From NCBI RefSeq assembly GCF_014873875.1, contig NZ_JADBEM010000001.1, positions 868,001-932,000 on the forward strand: DNA of 64,000 nt. The letters are read 5' to 3'. Positions 27,107 through 34,905 of this stretch are shown piece by piece. The DNA is from Actinopolymorpha pittospori. GTDB lineage: Bacteria; Actinomycetota; Actinomycetes; Propionibacteriales; Actinopolymorphaceae. Within the stretch, counting starts at the first letter, position 1, and each line of letters opens with the position of its first letter. The notes below the pieces were generated by a model that had not been told where the DNA came from, ran no database searches, and was given only the letters and a program-made list of their open reading frames with translations. A program made the translations under genes and the position numbers.

Positions 27107-27816
27107 CCTGGCAGCCGGCGACCATCGCCACCATCCGGGCGGAGGCTGCGACGGCGCGGACCCTGGTCCTCGAGGTCGACGGCTGGACAGGTCACGTGCC
27201 GGGCCAACACGTCGATGTCCGCTTGACGGCTCCCGACGGGTATACGGCGTATCGCAGCTACTCGATCTCGTCCGCTCCGGGCCCTGACCGGCTCGAGGTT
27301 ACCGTCCAGGCGGTGGCCGACGGTGAGGTCTCGCCGTACCTCGTCGACGTGGCGGAGCCGGGTGACCAACTCGAGATCCGTGGACCGCTCGGCGGCTGGT
27401 TCGTGCGCCGACCCGCCGATCCGCGCCCTGCGTTCCTGATTGGCGGCGGGTCCGGCGTGGCGCCCCTGATGTCGATGGTGCGTGCGGCGACGAATCCCAC
27501 CAGGTTGGTCTATTCGACCCGATCCCCCTCCGATGCGCTGTTCACCGCGGATCTTGCAACTGCACGAGCCGCTGGCGATGGGCGCGTCGCCGTCACACAC
27601 GTCTATACCAGGGTCGCGCCCCCCGGCTGGCCGGACCCGCCCCGACGACTGGACGCCGACGCCCTCGCCCGCGTCGCCTGGACCCGCGATGCCGACGTTG
27701 TGGCGTTTGTCTGCGGCCCCACTGGATTCGTCGAGACCGTTACCGACCTCCTCATCGACATCGGCCACGATCCCGCGAACATCCGCACCGAACGCTTCGG
27801 ACCCACCGGAGGATGA
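27076..27816 (+). CDS. FAD/NAD(P)-binding ferredoxin-reductase-like protein
   Basis: 246 residues from ATG 27076, inside the end of the previous gene. The FAD domain carries YRSYSISSAPG (RxYS) and the nucleotide domain FLIGGGSGVAPLMSMVRAA, then CGPTGFVETVTDLLIDIG near the end. There is no 2Fe-2S domain, so it resembles a flavin reductase that would pass electrons to a partner. The overlap with the molybdoprotein gene argues that it is that enzyme's electron donor, in place of the membrane heme protein MsrQ of proteobacteria. Confidence 0.88.
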   Translation: MARTAALGRLTWQPATIATIRAEAATARTLVLEVDGWTGHVPGQHVDVRLTAPDGYTAYRSYSISSAPGPDRLEVTVQAVADGEVSPYLVDVAEPGDQLEIRGPLGGWFVRRPADPRPAFLIGGGSGVAPLMSMVRAATNPTRLVYSTRSPSDALFTADLATARAAGDGRVAVTHVYTRVAPPGWPDPPRRLDADALARVAWTRDADVVAFVCGPTGFVETVTDLLIDIGHDPANIRTERFGPTGG

Positions 27817-27818
27817 CC

Positions 27819-28112
27819 ATGACGACCACCAACCTCGGAGCAGACGACGCATTCTGGGTGGACGGTAACGCCCTCGCCGGACCGCTCCGCGAGGTCATGG
27901 GGACCGACCTCACCCTTGCCGAGCTCACCTGCGCCGGCTGCCGGACCACCCGTCCGCTGGCCGCGATGCACGTGTTCGACCGAGCGCCCGGCCTCGTCGC
28001 CCGATGTCCCGGCTGCGAGGACGTCGTTATGCGCGTGGTGCGCACGACCGACCGCGTCCTGGTCGACCTGCGTGGATCGCTCGTCCTCAGCCTCCCGGTG
28101 CCGACTGCCTGA
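27819..28112 (+). CDS. DUF6510-like zinc-ribbon protein
   Basis: 97 residues. GGAGG lies 7 bp before ATG 27819; ATG 27813 overlaps the previous stop but has no room for a site. It begins with a conserved-looking [17 protein letters not shown] and has two CxxC pairs, [18 protein letters not shown] and [17 protein letters not shown], which should bind one zinc or form a rubredoxin-like knuckle. Family members recur beside sulfite-oxidase-like proteins and their flavin reductases, so it may mediate electron transfer or cofactor loading. The function is undescribed. Confidence 0.75.
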   Translation: MTTTNLGADDAFWVDGNALAGPLREVMGTDLTLAELTCAGCRTTRPLAAMHVFDRAPGLVARCPGCEDVVMRVVRTTDRVLVDLRGSLVLSLPVPTA

Positions 28113-28134
28113 ACGCACCGACGAGAGGAATGTC

Positions 28135-28560
28135 ATGGCCACGGTCGAGCTCACCGACACTGTGGAAGGGATCCCCCGGCCGGGCGCACCGTCCTGGCCG
28201 ACGCCGTGGGGCCCGGCCGGCCCCGGCTGGCACCTGGGGTGCTCGACGATAGCGCCGACCTACCTCGGCCCGACGTTCGACATATACGGCGGCGGCACCG
28301 ACATCGTGTTCCCGCACCACGAGCGCGAGCCGGCGCAATCCCGCGGCGCAGGTGACAGGTTCGCGCGCTACTGGCTGCACAACGGGCTGCTGAACCTCTG
28401 CGCGCAGAAGATGAGCAAGTCGATCGGCACCAGGTTGCTGATCACCGAGCTGGCCAAGCGGTGTCGCCGGTCGAGCTGCGCTACTACCTCGTCGCGCCGC
28501 GCTACCAGTCGGCCCTCGGGTACTCCGGGGAGGCACTACTCCACAAGGCCGCCCCGCGCC
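28135..28560 (+). pseudogene. cysS: cysteinyl-tRNA synthetase remnant
   Basis: After an unrelated ATG start, the frame gives [60 protein letters not shown] and [18 protein letters not shown]. These are the middle of CysRS, including the KMSKS loop. A frameshift near 28460 moves the continuation ([20 protein letters not shown]) to another frame. The HIGH motif, the CP1 part and the C-terminal anticodon-binding domain are missing. The genome must carry a working cysS elsewhere. Confidence 0.8.
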
Positions 28561-28563
28561 TTG

Positions 28564-29190
28564 TCAATGCCCGCCGTGTTGAGCAGTTCCGCCGGGGTGC
28601 CGGAGCCCGCATCTCGCGGACGCATAGGTGCACGGGGCTGAGTGTCGTGCCGGCAGGTAAAGCGCCTCGAGAATGGCCGACGCGACCCCGCCCTCGGCGG
28701 TGGTGGTCCTCGGCGACGACGAAATGACCGCCGGTCGCTGCGGAGACCGCGACCAGGGTGTCGACGTCGACCGGCTTGATCGAGTACAGATTGATCGCCC
28801 GTGCCCGGACTCTTCAGCGGCCAACTCCTCGGCGGCGGCCACGCATTCGTGCACCGTAACGCTCGCCCCAATCAGCGTGACCACGTCGTCGACGGGACCG
28901 CACTACCTTCGAGCCGCCTACCAGGACGTCTCGGCCTTGTTGTACACGACCGGGTAGGCGCCACGTGTAGTGCGCAGGCCGCGATAAGCTGCTGCTCGCC
29001 AATGACACTCGAGGTAGCGGCCGGGGTAGGCCTTGACGGACTGGCCGGCATGGGTGGAGTTTTTGACCTCACCATCGAGCGCGACCACGTGCGGGTCGGC
29101 CGAGCCACGGTCTCGCCGTAATTGCCGGTGGTCCCCCCGGGCGCGGGCTGCGGACGCGTACGGGCACGACCGCAGCCCACGCCGGCGCAA
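28564..29190 (-). pseudogene. transketolase remnant
   Basis: The 5' part (about 29190-28970) shows, in shifting frames, ADPHVVALDGEVKNSTHAG, VKAYPGRYLE and GEQQLIAACAL, which is the start of the pyrimidine-binding domain. The 3' part shows RGAYPVVYNKAETSW, then VTLIGASVTVHECVAAAEEL, AEGGVASAILEAL and PGSGTPAEL, which is the C-terminal domain. About 150 residues between them are gone and several frame changes are present. It is inverted relative to the cysS remnant and abuts it. Confidence 0.72.
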
Positions 29191-29213
29191 TCCCGGCGTT
29201 TACGTTTCGGGGG

Positions 29214-29987
29214 TCAGTTGCGGCCGGCCATGATGCCGCCGTCGACGTCGACGATGGCGCCGGTCATCCAGCTCGACTTGTCCGACAGCAGGAACGACAC
29301 CGCGTTCGCGATGTCCTCCGGGCTGCCCACCCGCCCCAGCGGGTGGAAGCTGTCGAAGCTGTCGACGGTTTCATCGAGCTTGTCCGCTGGGACGAAGCCC
29401 AGGTACAGGGGTGTCTTCACGACCGCGGGCGCGACCGCGTTGACCCGGATGCTGTGCGGCGCGAGCTCGATCGCGAGCGCCTTAGTGAACGAGTGCAGGC
29501 CGCCTTTTTGCACGGAGTAGCCGGAGTGCGGCGTCGCCGCGATGCCCTGGTGCGCCCACATCGAGCCGATGTTGACGATGGCGCCGCCCTGGGCCCCGGC
29601 GACCATACCCGCGACGACGGTCTGCGTGATGAAGAACAGCGCGCGGTTCAGTTCGTTGTACGAGTCGTAGAAGGCTTCGTCGTACTCGCTGAAGGCCTTC
29701 GGGATGAAGAAACCCGCGGCGTTGACGAGCAGGGTCGCGTCGGCGTGCTCGGCGGCGAGCTGCTTCCGGACCTCGGGTACCTGGTCGCGGTCGGTCAGCT
29801 CGGCCGTGATGCCCCACGCTTTTCCGTTCTGCGACAACGTTTCGACCGCGGACCGGACCCTGTCCTGGTCTCGGCCCGTGATCACGGCGGTGCCGCCCCC
29901 GGCGACGACTTGGTGAGCGGTGGCCAGGCCCATGCCGCTGCTGCCGCCGACGACCACGACCTTACGGCCCTCGAAGCCCTCACTCAT
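29214..29987 (-). CDS. short-chain dehydrogenase/reductase (SDR)
   Basis: 257 residues from ATG 29987 (GGAAGGAA 9 bp upstream); the long extension to 30323 has no site. Classical SDR motifs: VVVVGGSSGMGLATAHQVVA (TGxxxGIG type with SS), LVNAAGFFIP (NNAG), catalytic SMWAHQ with YSVQKGG (YxxxK) and the ending SWMTGAIVDVDGGIMAGR. GRDQDR after strand 2 favours NADP. Upstream lie two copies of the TGGAC repeat, so it is probably part of that regulon. Confidence 0.92.
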   Translation of the reverse strand: MSEGFEGRKVVVVGGSSGMGLATAHQVVAGGGTAVITGRDQDRVRSAVETLSQNGKAWGITAELTDRDQVPEVRKQLAAEHADATLLVNAAGFFIPKAFSEYDEAFYDSYNELNRALFFITQTVVAGMVAGAQGGAIVNIGSMWAHQGIAATPHSGYSVQKGGLHSFTKALAIELAPHSIRVNAVAPAVVKTPLYLGFVPADKLDETVDSFDSFHPLGRVGSPEDIANAVSFLLSDKSSWMTGAIVDVDGGIMAGRN

Positions 29988-30143
29988 GACAGTTGTTCCT
30001 TCCCCACCGAATCGAGATTTGGGTTGGCAGAACCGTGGTTCCCCGGGAGTGGCGCGACGTCCGGCGCCGGTTGGTCCAAAGTCGTACAGTTCGTCGCTAG
30101 AGGAGCGCACAGTCGGACGACCCGAACCTAGTCCCGATGGAAC

Positions 30144-30159
30144 TGGTCGGTCAAGTCCA
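30144..30159. promoter_or_regulatory. TGGAC-type half-degenerate operator upstream of the SDR gene
   Basis: TGGTCGGTCAAGTCCA: one mismatch to TGGAC-N6-GTCCA. It lies 157 bp upstream of the SDR start, between the SDR and msrB genes. Confidence 0.4.
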
Positions 30160-30254
30160 CTTTTGAGGCCAAGCGGGTGCTGCGGCGAACGCGACGTACT
30201 CCAGACCACGTGCCGCAACCACGGCACCGACGCCAGCCCTAGGAACGTCTCCTT

Positions 30255-30270
30255 TGGACTAAATGGTCCA
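30255..30270. promoter_or_regulatory. TGGAC-type operator between SDR and msrB
   Basis: TGGACTAAATGGTCCA, arms TGGAC/GTCCA with the same AT-rich centre as site A1. It lies 119 bp before msrB and 268 bp before the SDR gene, so either or both divergent genes could be controlled. Confidence 0.65.
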
Positions 30271-30388
30271 CTAGTGTGGGGGCCCCCGCGGGAATACAAC
30301 CGGCCCGGAGAGTGTCTGTACATTTACGCGTCCAGGCACGTTGACCTGGCTCCGCAGCTTCGCGCCGAAGGGCGAGGAAGGGAGATCT

Positions 30389-30868
30389 GTGCCCCAGCAG
30401 ACCCAGTACCACAAGAACCCGGAAGCCGTTTCGCGGCTCAACCCGGAGCAGTACCGCGTGACCCAGCAGGACGGCACCGAGCATCCGTTCGCCAACGCCT
30501 ACTGGGACAACCACCAGCCCGGCATCTACGTTGACGTCGTGTCCGGCGAGCCGCTGTTCGCATCTGTCGACAAGTACGACAGCAACTCCGGCTGGCCGAG
30601 CTTCACGAAGCCGATCGCCAAGACGAACGTCGTCGAGCGCGAAGACTCCAGCCACGCGATGATCCGGACTGAGGCCCGCTCGCTGCACGGGGACAGCCAC
30701 CTCGGCCACGTCTTCGACGACGGTCCCGTCGACAAGGGTGGACTGCGCTACTGCATCAACTCTGCGTCGTTGCGGTTCATCCACCTCGACGACCTGGAGA
30801 ACGCAGGGTATGGCGAATACCGCACCCTGTTCACGAGCGACACCAACCCTGACACCGACGACAAGTAG
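30389..30868 (+). CDS. msrB: peptide-methionine (R)-S-oxide reductase MsrB
   Basis: 159 residues from GTG 30389, with AAGGGAG 5 bp upstream. Family motifs: [58 protein letters not shown] and the catalytic [17 protein letters not shown]. The two CxxC zinc pairs of many MsrB proteins are absent and the resolving Cys position is not obvious, so recycling may use a different thiol such as mycothiol. It reduces methionine-R-sulfoxide. It is followed after 9 bp by msrA. Confidence 0.94.
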   Translation: MPQQTQYHKNPEAVSRLNPEQYRVTQQDGTEHPFANAYWDNHQPGIYVDVVSGEPLFASVDKYDSNSGWPSFTKPIAKTNVVEREDSSHAMIRTEARSLHGDSHLGHVFDDGPVDKGGLRYCINSASLRFIHLDDLENAGYGEYRTLFTSDTNPDTDDK

Positions 30869-30877
30869 GGAGACGAC

Positions 30878-31384
30878 GTGACCACCGAGAAGGCGATCCT
30901 CGCCGGCGGCTGCTTCTGGGGCATGGAAGAGCTGTTCCGCCACCAGCCCGGCGTCGTGTCCACGCGCGTCGGCTACAGCGGCGGCGACGTCCTCAACGCC
31001 ACCTACCGCAACCACGGCACCCACGCGGAATCCATCGAGGTCGTCTACGACCCCGAGAAGACCGACTTCCGCGCGCTGCTCGAGTTCTTCTTCCAGATCC
31101 ACGACCCCTCGACGAAGGACCGCCAGGGCAACGACATCGGCGCCAGCTACCGCTCGGCGATCTTCTACACCAGCGACGAGCAGAAGCGGGTCGCCGAGGA
31201 CACGATCGCCGACGTCGACGCCTCGGGCCTGTGGCCCGGCAAGGTCGTCACCGAGGTCACTCCGGCGGGTGACTTCTGGGAGGCCGAGCCCGAGCACCAG
31301 AACTACCTGCAGACCTACCCCCACGGCTACACCTGCCACTTCCCCCGCCCGGGGTGGAAGCTCCCGAAGCGGGCGACGGCCTGA
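30878..31384 (+). CDS. msrA: peptide-methionine (S)-S-oxide reductase MsrA
   Basis: 168 residues with the catalytic [20 protein letters not shown] and then [29 protein letters not shown] and [20 protein letters not shown]. It ends [19 protein letters not shown], where the late Cys may resolve the disulfide. It reduces methionine-S-sulfoxide. Together with MsrB and the MsrP-like operon it gives the island three apparent sulfoxide-directed activities. Confidence 0.95.
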   Translation: MTTEKAILAGGCFWGMEELFRHQPGVVSTRVGYSGGDVLNATYRNHGTHAESIEVVYDPEKTDFRALLEFFFQIHDPSTKDRQGNDIGASYRSAIFYTSDEQKRVAEDTIADVDASGLWPGKVVTEVTPAGDFWEAEPEHQNYLQTYPHGYTCHFPRPGWKLPKRATA

Positions 31385-31389
31385 CACCG

Positions 31390-31420
31390 CCGGCCCGCGG
31401 ACCCCGGGTTCGCGGGCCGG
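31390..31420 (+). terminator. terminator after msrBA
   Basis: CCGGCCCGCG (31390-31399) pairs with CGCGGGCCGG (31411-31420) around an 11-base loop, 6 bp after the msrA stop. Confidence 0.7.
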
Positions 31421-31446
31421 CCCGGGCTGAGGTGGTCGGCCCGGAC

Positions 31447-32056
31447 GAGGACTCGGCGGACGGGTGCGGGCCCTCCGCACCGGTGCCGAGCGAGACGTGG
31501 CCTTCGATGGGCTGCACGAGATGCTGGTGCGCGCGACATTGCGGGAGGTGCACCGGCGCGCAATGCCGCACCCCGGTGACAGGGCCTGGAGCTGACCGCC
31601 GTCGCCTGCCAGGCTGTGTCCGGCGCGATGGTGGCGATCCTCGCGAAGCTGGCCACGTTCCGTGGCCAGAGCCGCTTGATCACCTGGGCGTACCGTTTCG
31701 TCGTGCTCGAGGTAGCCGGCAAGCTGGCCCGTCTCGCGTCACTATTGGCGGCGCCCGGATGTGGCGCTCGACTGCGAGGAGTGGAGGGCTACCGGACTGG
31801 CACGCGCTGGATCCGGGCGCACACATCGAGTCTGCCGAGCTCGTCGCGGCGGTGCGCCGCGCGGTCGACGGCACACTCACACCAGCGGCGGGTGTTCGTC
31901 GCGATCGTGGTCGACGGCGTAGCGCTGGACGCGCTGATGGCGCGGCTCGGGGTGAGCCATAACGCACTTTACGAGGTCGTCTTCGACGCTCGCCCCAAGA
32001 TCCGCTCCACGCTGGTCGCCGATGGGTACCTGGACGAGGGACGTGATGGCCCGTGA
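31447..32056 (+). pseudogene. ECF sigma factor paralogue, frameshifted
   Basis: Three frames together rebuild a paralogue of the sigma factor at 25310: FDGLHEMLVRATLREVHRRA (frame one), then QAVSGAMVAILAKLATFRGQ and SRLITWAYRFVVLEVAGKLA (frame two), then LVAAVRRAVDGTLTP and finally QRRVFVAIVVDGVALDALMA with LGVSHNALYEVVFDARPKI. Regions 2 and 4 are both recognisable, so the loss of reading is fairly recent. It is on the opposite strand from its intact paralogue. Confidence 0.75.
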
Positions 32057-32124
32057 GCGGCTGGGAGATGCTCGACCGGTTCCTGACGACGGACCCTCGT
32101 GACGTCGGTCATGACCGGCCCTAA
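32053..32124 (+). pseudogene. anti-sigma factor stub
   Basis: GTG 32053 overlaps the sigma pseudogene stop. The 23 codons MSGWEMLDRFLTTDPRDVGH, then DRP and TAA, look like the start of the small anti-sigma proteins that follow this ECF type; the expected zinc-binding Cys/His region is missing because the next sequence is an inverted MFS fragment. Confidence 0.45.
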
Positions 32125-32189
32125 GGACACCAACGTCCGGATAGATCGGATCCTCGACGCGATCCGCACACCTGCGGTCGGTCGGGAGC

Positions 32190-32576
32190 TGCTCGCCGGT
32201 CCCGACATTGCCCGCACCGGTGGCCAAGGCGGCGGCGAGCCCGGAGGGCACCCGCGCGGCGAGCGTCATGCCGAGGTCGTTCGAGACCAGGAACAGATTC
32301 GCCGCGGCGGCCGCGAGCAACAGCGCGGTGCCAAGTACCGGCCTGCGACCGATCTGGTCGGAAAGCCAGCCGAGAGTGGGTAGCCCTATGACGGCGCCGA
32401 TCGCGTATACAGCGAAGAGGACGCTGACCTCTACTGGCACGATGCCGTACGACCGCTCGTAGAGGACTAGAGCGGCATGGAATGGTCGAACCGAGCATCA
32501 TGGTCCACAAGAGGAAGGCCGTGATTCCGCCATGCCCAAGGCCGCCCCCTTCCAACGCCAACGCCGCAGACGACAA
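32190..32576 (-). pseudogene. MFS transporter fragment
   Basis: Minus-strand frames give TAFLLWTMMLGSTIP (TM1) and, after a frame change, VSVLFAVYAIGAVIGLPTLG with WLSDQIGRRPVLGTALLLAA (TM2, motif A, TM3) and AARVPSGLAAALATGAG (TM4). Everything after TM4 is missing where it meets the anti-sigma stub near 32190. Confidence 0.65.
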
Positions 32577-32631
32577 CGGACGTTGGGCGCCACGCCGCGC
32601 GTTCCACGACGCCCGTTGACGGGCGCGGTGG

Positions 32632-33684
32632 TCAGGTTCCCTCGTCCGCGTCGCTCCGCCGGTGAGCGATGTGTGAGCCGAGGGGTAAGGCTCTGTCGCG
32701 TACCCGGTCGAGGTGACCTATGGTGTCGACCAGCTGGGAGCAGGCGGTCTCGATCTCTCGTTGCGCATTGTTGCGTTGGCTGATGGTCACGGAGAGCAGG
32801 AGCGCGCTCAGCGCCGTGGCGCCGTTGAACACCTGCAGGGTGATCAGCTTGGTGTAGAGGTCCCCGCCGGCGAACAGGCCGGCGCCGTTGACCTCGGCGA
32901 CGAGCGCCACCGTCATCGCTACCGTGACACAGGGCGCCGTCCCGGCGAGCTGGAACCGTAACGCTGCCCAGATCAGGAACGGGAAGACGAGGAACAGGAC
33001 CTTGAAGGAAGTGGAGCTGGCCCACGCCGCGAGGAAGGTACCCCCCACCAGAGCTCCCGCTTCCAGCCATCGGCGCCAGTCGATGTGTCGGGGCAGCCGT
33101 GGGCGCCGAACCACGAGCAACAAGGGCACGACGACCAGCACGGCCATCGCGTCACCGGTCCAGGCCACCAACCAGAGGGCCCAGAAATGTGTGGACAGTC
33201 CGAAACTACCGAACAGGAAGCTGACCGATACCGCCTCGATCAGCGTGCCTGCGAAGGCTCCGAGGAAGACCAGCGTGATCGCGTCACGAAAGCGGGCGAG
33301 TCCGAGACGAAATCCGGCGCGGCGCATCAACAAATACCCACACAACGGAGTCACTACGTTGGCTACCGCGAGTGCGACCGCCGCTAATGGAGGAAGCCCG
33401 ATCAACAGGTTCGCGGCCAAGGCAGCGACAGCAATACCCGGCCATCCACGCAGGCCCATGAACAGCACGCAGACCAAGGCGATCGCGGTCGGAACGCCGG
33501 CCAGGATGCTTGCCAGCCCGGCCAGGCCTATGTGACCGTCACCGATCGCCTCATCGAACTGGCCTGCTGCCGCCATCTGGCGGGTGACCGTCGCGACGAT
33601 CAGATAGACGACGGCAGCCGTGACATAGGGCCAACTTCGCCAACTTCTAACCCACCGTCGCGGAGAACCTCGGACAGCCATCAT
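32632..33684 (-). CDS. MASE1-domain integral membrane protein without output domain
   Basis: 350 residues. Residues ~15-300 hold eight or more hydrophobic segments of a MASE1 sensor: VTAAVVYLIVATVTRQMAA, GVPTAIALVCVLFMGLRGWP, WALWLVAWTGDAMAVLVVVP and FLIWAALRFQLAGTAP. After SVTISQRNNAQREIETACSQ, a coiled-coil start where a histidine kinase or GGDEF domain would begin, the protein runs ~35 residues more and stops. It abuts the MFS fragment. Most likely it is a sensor kinase that lost its catalytic part; a stand-alone MASE1 sensor is the alternative. Confidence 0.7.
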   Translation of the reverse strand: MMAVRGSPRRWVRSWRSWPYVTAAVVYLIVATVTRQMAAAGQFDEAIGDGHIGLAGLASILAGVPTAIALVCVLFMGLRGWPGIAVAALAANLLIGLPPLAAVALAVANVVTPLCGYLLMRRAGFRLGLARFRDAITLVFLGAFAGTLIEAVSVSFLFGSFGLSTHFWALWLVAWTGDAMAVLVVVPLLLVVRRPRLPRHIDWRRWLEAGALVGGTFLAAWASSTSFKVLFLVFPFLIWAALRFQLAGTAPCVTVAMTVALVAEVNGAGLFAGGDLYTKLITLQVFNGATALSALLLSVTISQRNNAQREIETACSQLVDTIGHLDRVRDRALPLGSHIAHRRSDADEGT

Positions 33685-33979
33685 GATTCGGATGCGGAAC
33701 CCCTATTTCGCCTTTCTGAATTCACGTGAGAAAAAGGCGGGCGCGTCAGCCATCGATGCGCACCTGTTCAACTACGGTCTGTGTCGCACGGTTGACGGAA
33801 TGCTGCAGCCGGGCGACGCGGATGGCCTCGACCACATGAGCGGACTGTTCAACGGCGGCGACTGGTCATGGCCGCGCCCGTTACCCTTTTTGTTAGTCCC
33901 TAGCCGGGGACTTCCCGGTCGCCCGGGCTCGGTATGACTTGCCGCCCCTGTCGTAGGCATGATCCAGGGGTGTCGTCGC
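33685..33979. other. short region with a possible NTF2-like fragment
   Basis: One plus frame (33740-33860) reads SAIDAHLFNYGLCRTVDGML, then DADGLDHMSGLFNGGDW, which resembles the first helices of NTF2/SnoaL-like proteins, but it continues into noise. Nothing else is supported before the repeat block at 33980. Confidence 0.3.
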
Positions 33980-34094
33980 CATGGCGTACCCGCTCGCGGC
34001 GGTCTGTCCTCATCGATCGGCATGGTTTCTCCTCGCGCGGCGCTCGTCACGTCGAACCTAGCCCGTTCCGGGCGCGCCAAGCCTCCAACGTACA

Positions 34095-34110
34095 TGGACT
34101 ATTTGGTCCA
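34095..34110. promoter_or_regulatory. TGGAC-N6-GTCCA operator, site B1
   Basis: TGGACTATTTGGTCCA; one base from site A1, at the matching place in the repeat block. Confidence 0.65.
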
Positions 34111-34358
34111 CATCAATCAGGGGCACCCGATAACGAGGTCCTCGCTCACAAGCGCCATCAGCGGGTCGCAGGACACAACCTGACGTGAGCGTGTCGACGC
34201 GCCAACCGCGCACGTAGGCCACGCCCGAGGAGTTGAAGCACCCAGGGCGTTGGACTGCAACATCCGATAACCGGCCGCGACCGCGTTGAGAACATGGCGC
34301 AACTGGGCCGCTTGGCGCCATCTTCTCGCCCACCGGGCGACTGGAGTCGCCACCCTAC

Positions 34359-34374
34359 TGGACTGTACCGTCCA
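34359..34374. promoter_or_regulatory. TGGAC-N6-GTCCA operator, site B2
   Basis: TGGACTGTACCGTCCA; one base from site A2. It is 73-88 bp upstream of the helix-less TetR start. Confidence 0.65.
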
Positions 34375-34411
34375 AGTTGGTCAGAGAACCAGCAGACATG
34401 GAGATCACCAA

Positions 34412-34427
34412 TGGGCTCTACAGACCA
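34412..34427. promoter_or_regulatory. degenerate operator, site B3
   Basis: TGGGCTCTACAGACCA; site A3 with three substitutions, one in each arm, so binding is probably weakened. Confidence 0.4.
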
Positions 34428-34446
34428 CTACAGTCAGGGTTCATCG

Positions 34447-34893
34447 ATGGACCGCGATGCATGCTTGCGCGCACGGGCCGTTGCCGACTCGCCCAGCAAT
34501 GCCTCGGCCTTGGGAGGGTCGCTACTGCGCAGCCTGGACTCACTCGAGGACCTGGCCCGCTGGCGCGATGAGGTCATCAACCTGCACCGGCAAGCGATCC
34601 TCGGCATCTCCACGGTGCCCGATGTCGCCAGCTGCGCGTGCAACGGCACCGGGTCGCGAGTGACGTGTCCCGTCGCGGCCTCCACACTGGAGGCGTTGTT
34701 GGCAGCCGGCATCGCCCGAATGCGGGAGAACGGCGAACTGGCGGTCGACGCAGATCCGGCCAGACTGGCGATGGGCTTGACAGCCGCGTTGCGGGGCGGA
34801 TCGCTGCTGGCGAAGACAACCCGTGACATCGCTCAGCTGGAAGCTGCGCTCGACCTGGCGCTGAGCTGTCTTCGCTCCCATTCCGCCGGGTGA
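34447..34893 (+). CDS. TetR-type ligand-binding domain protein lacking the HTH
   Basis: 148 residues from ATG 34447. From residue ~27 it parallels the C-terminal domain of the TetR encoded next door: LLRSLDSLEDLARWRDEVIN matches LQRLRSFNGLVRWRDALVQ, and LEALLAAGIARMRENGELAV, DADPARLAMGLTAALRGGSL match its last 70 residues. The ~50-residue DNA-binding domain is absent and replaced by MDRDACLRARAVADSPSNAS. It also has three Cys in VASCACNGTGSRVTCPVAAS, where the neighbour has none clustered. The frame is intact and ends 12 bp from the convergent tetR gene. It could be a heterodimer-forming antagonist or a decayed regulator. Confidence 0.7.
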   Translation: MDRDACLRARAVADSPSNASALGGSLLRSLDSLEDLARWRDEVINLHRQAILGISTVPDVASCACNGTGSRVTCPVAASTLEALLAAGIARMRENGELAVDADPARLAMGLTAALRGGSLLAKTTRDIAQLEAALDLALSCLRSHSAG

Positions 34894-34905
34894 GCACTGC
34901 ACCTA

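Larger units (their letters stand above)
33980..34447. repeat. divergent promoter block, copy B (repeat of 25974-26440)
   Basis: 468 bp aligned along its length with copy A, including the sigma factor start codon, ribosome site and first ~15 codons on the minus strand; the rest of that gene is absent here. Copy B ends exactly at the ATG of the helix-less TetR gene. The third repeat has degenerated. Confidence 0.85.

Noticed and set aside
34294..34446. N-terminal extension of the helix-less TetR protein to 34294
   Set aside because: This part is the duplicated promoter block, identical in layout to non-coding copy A, so it cannot hide the missing HTH.
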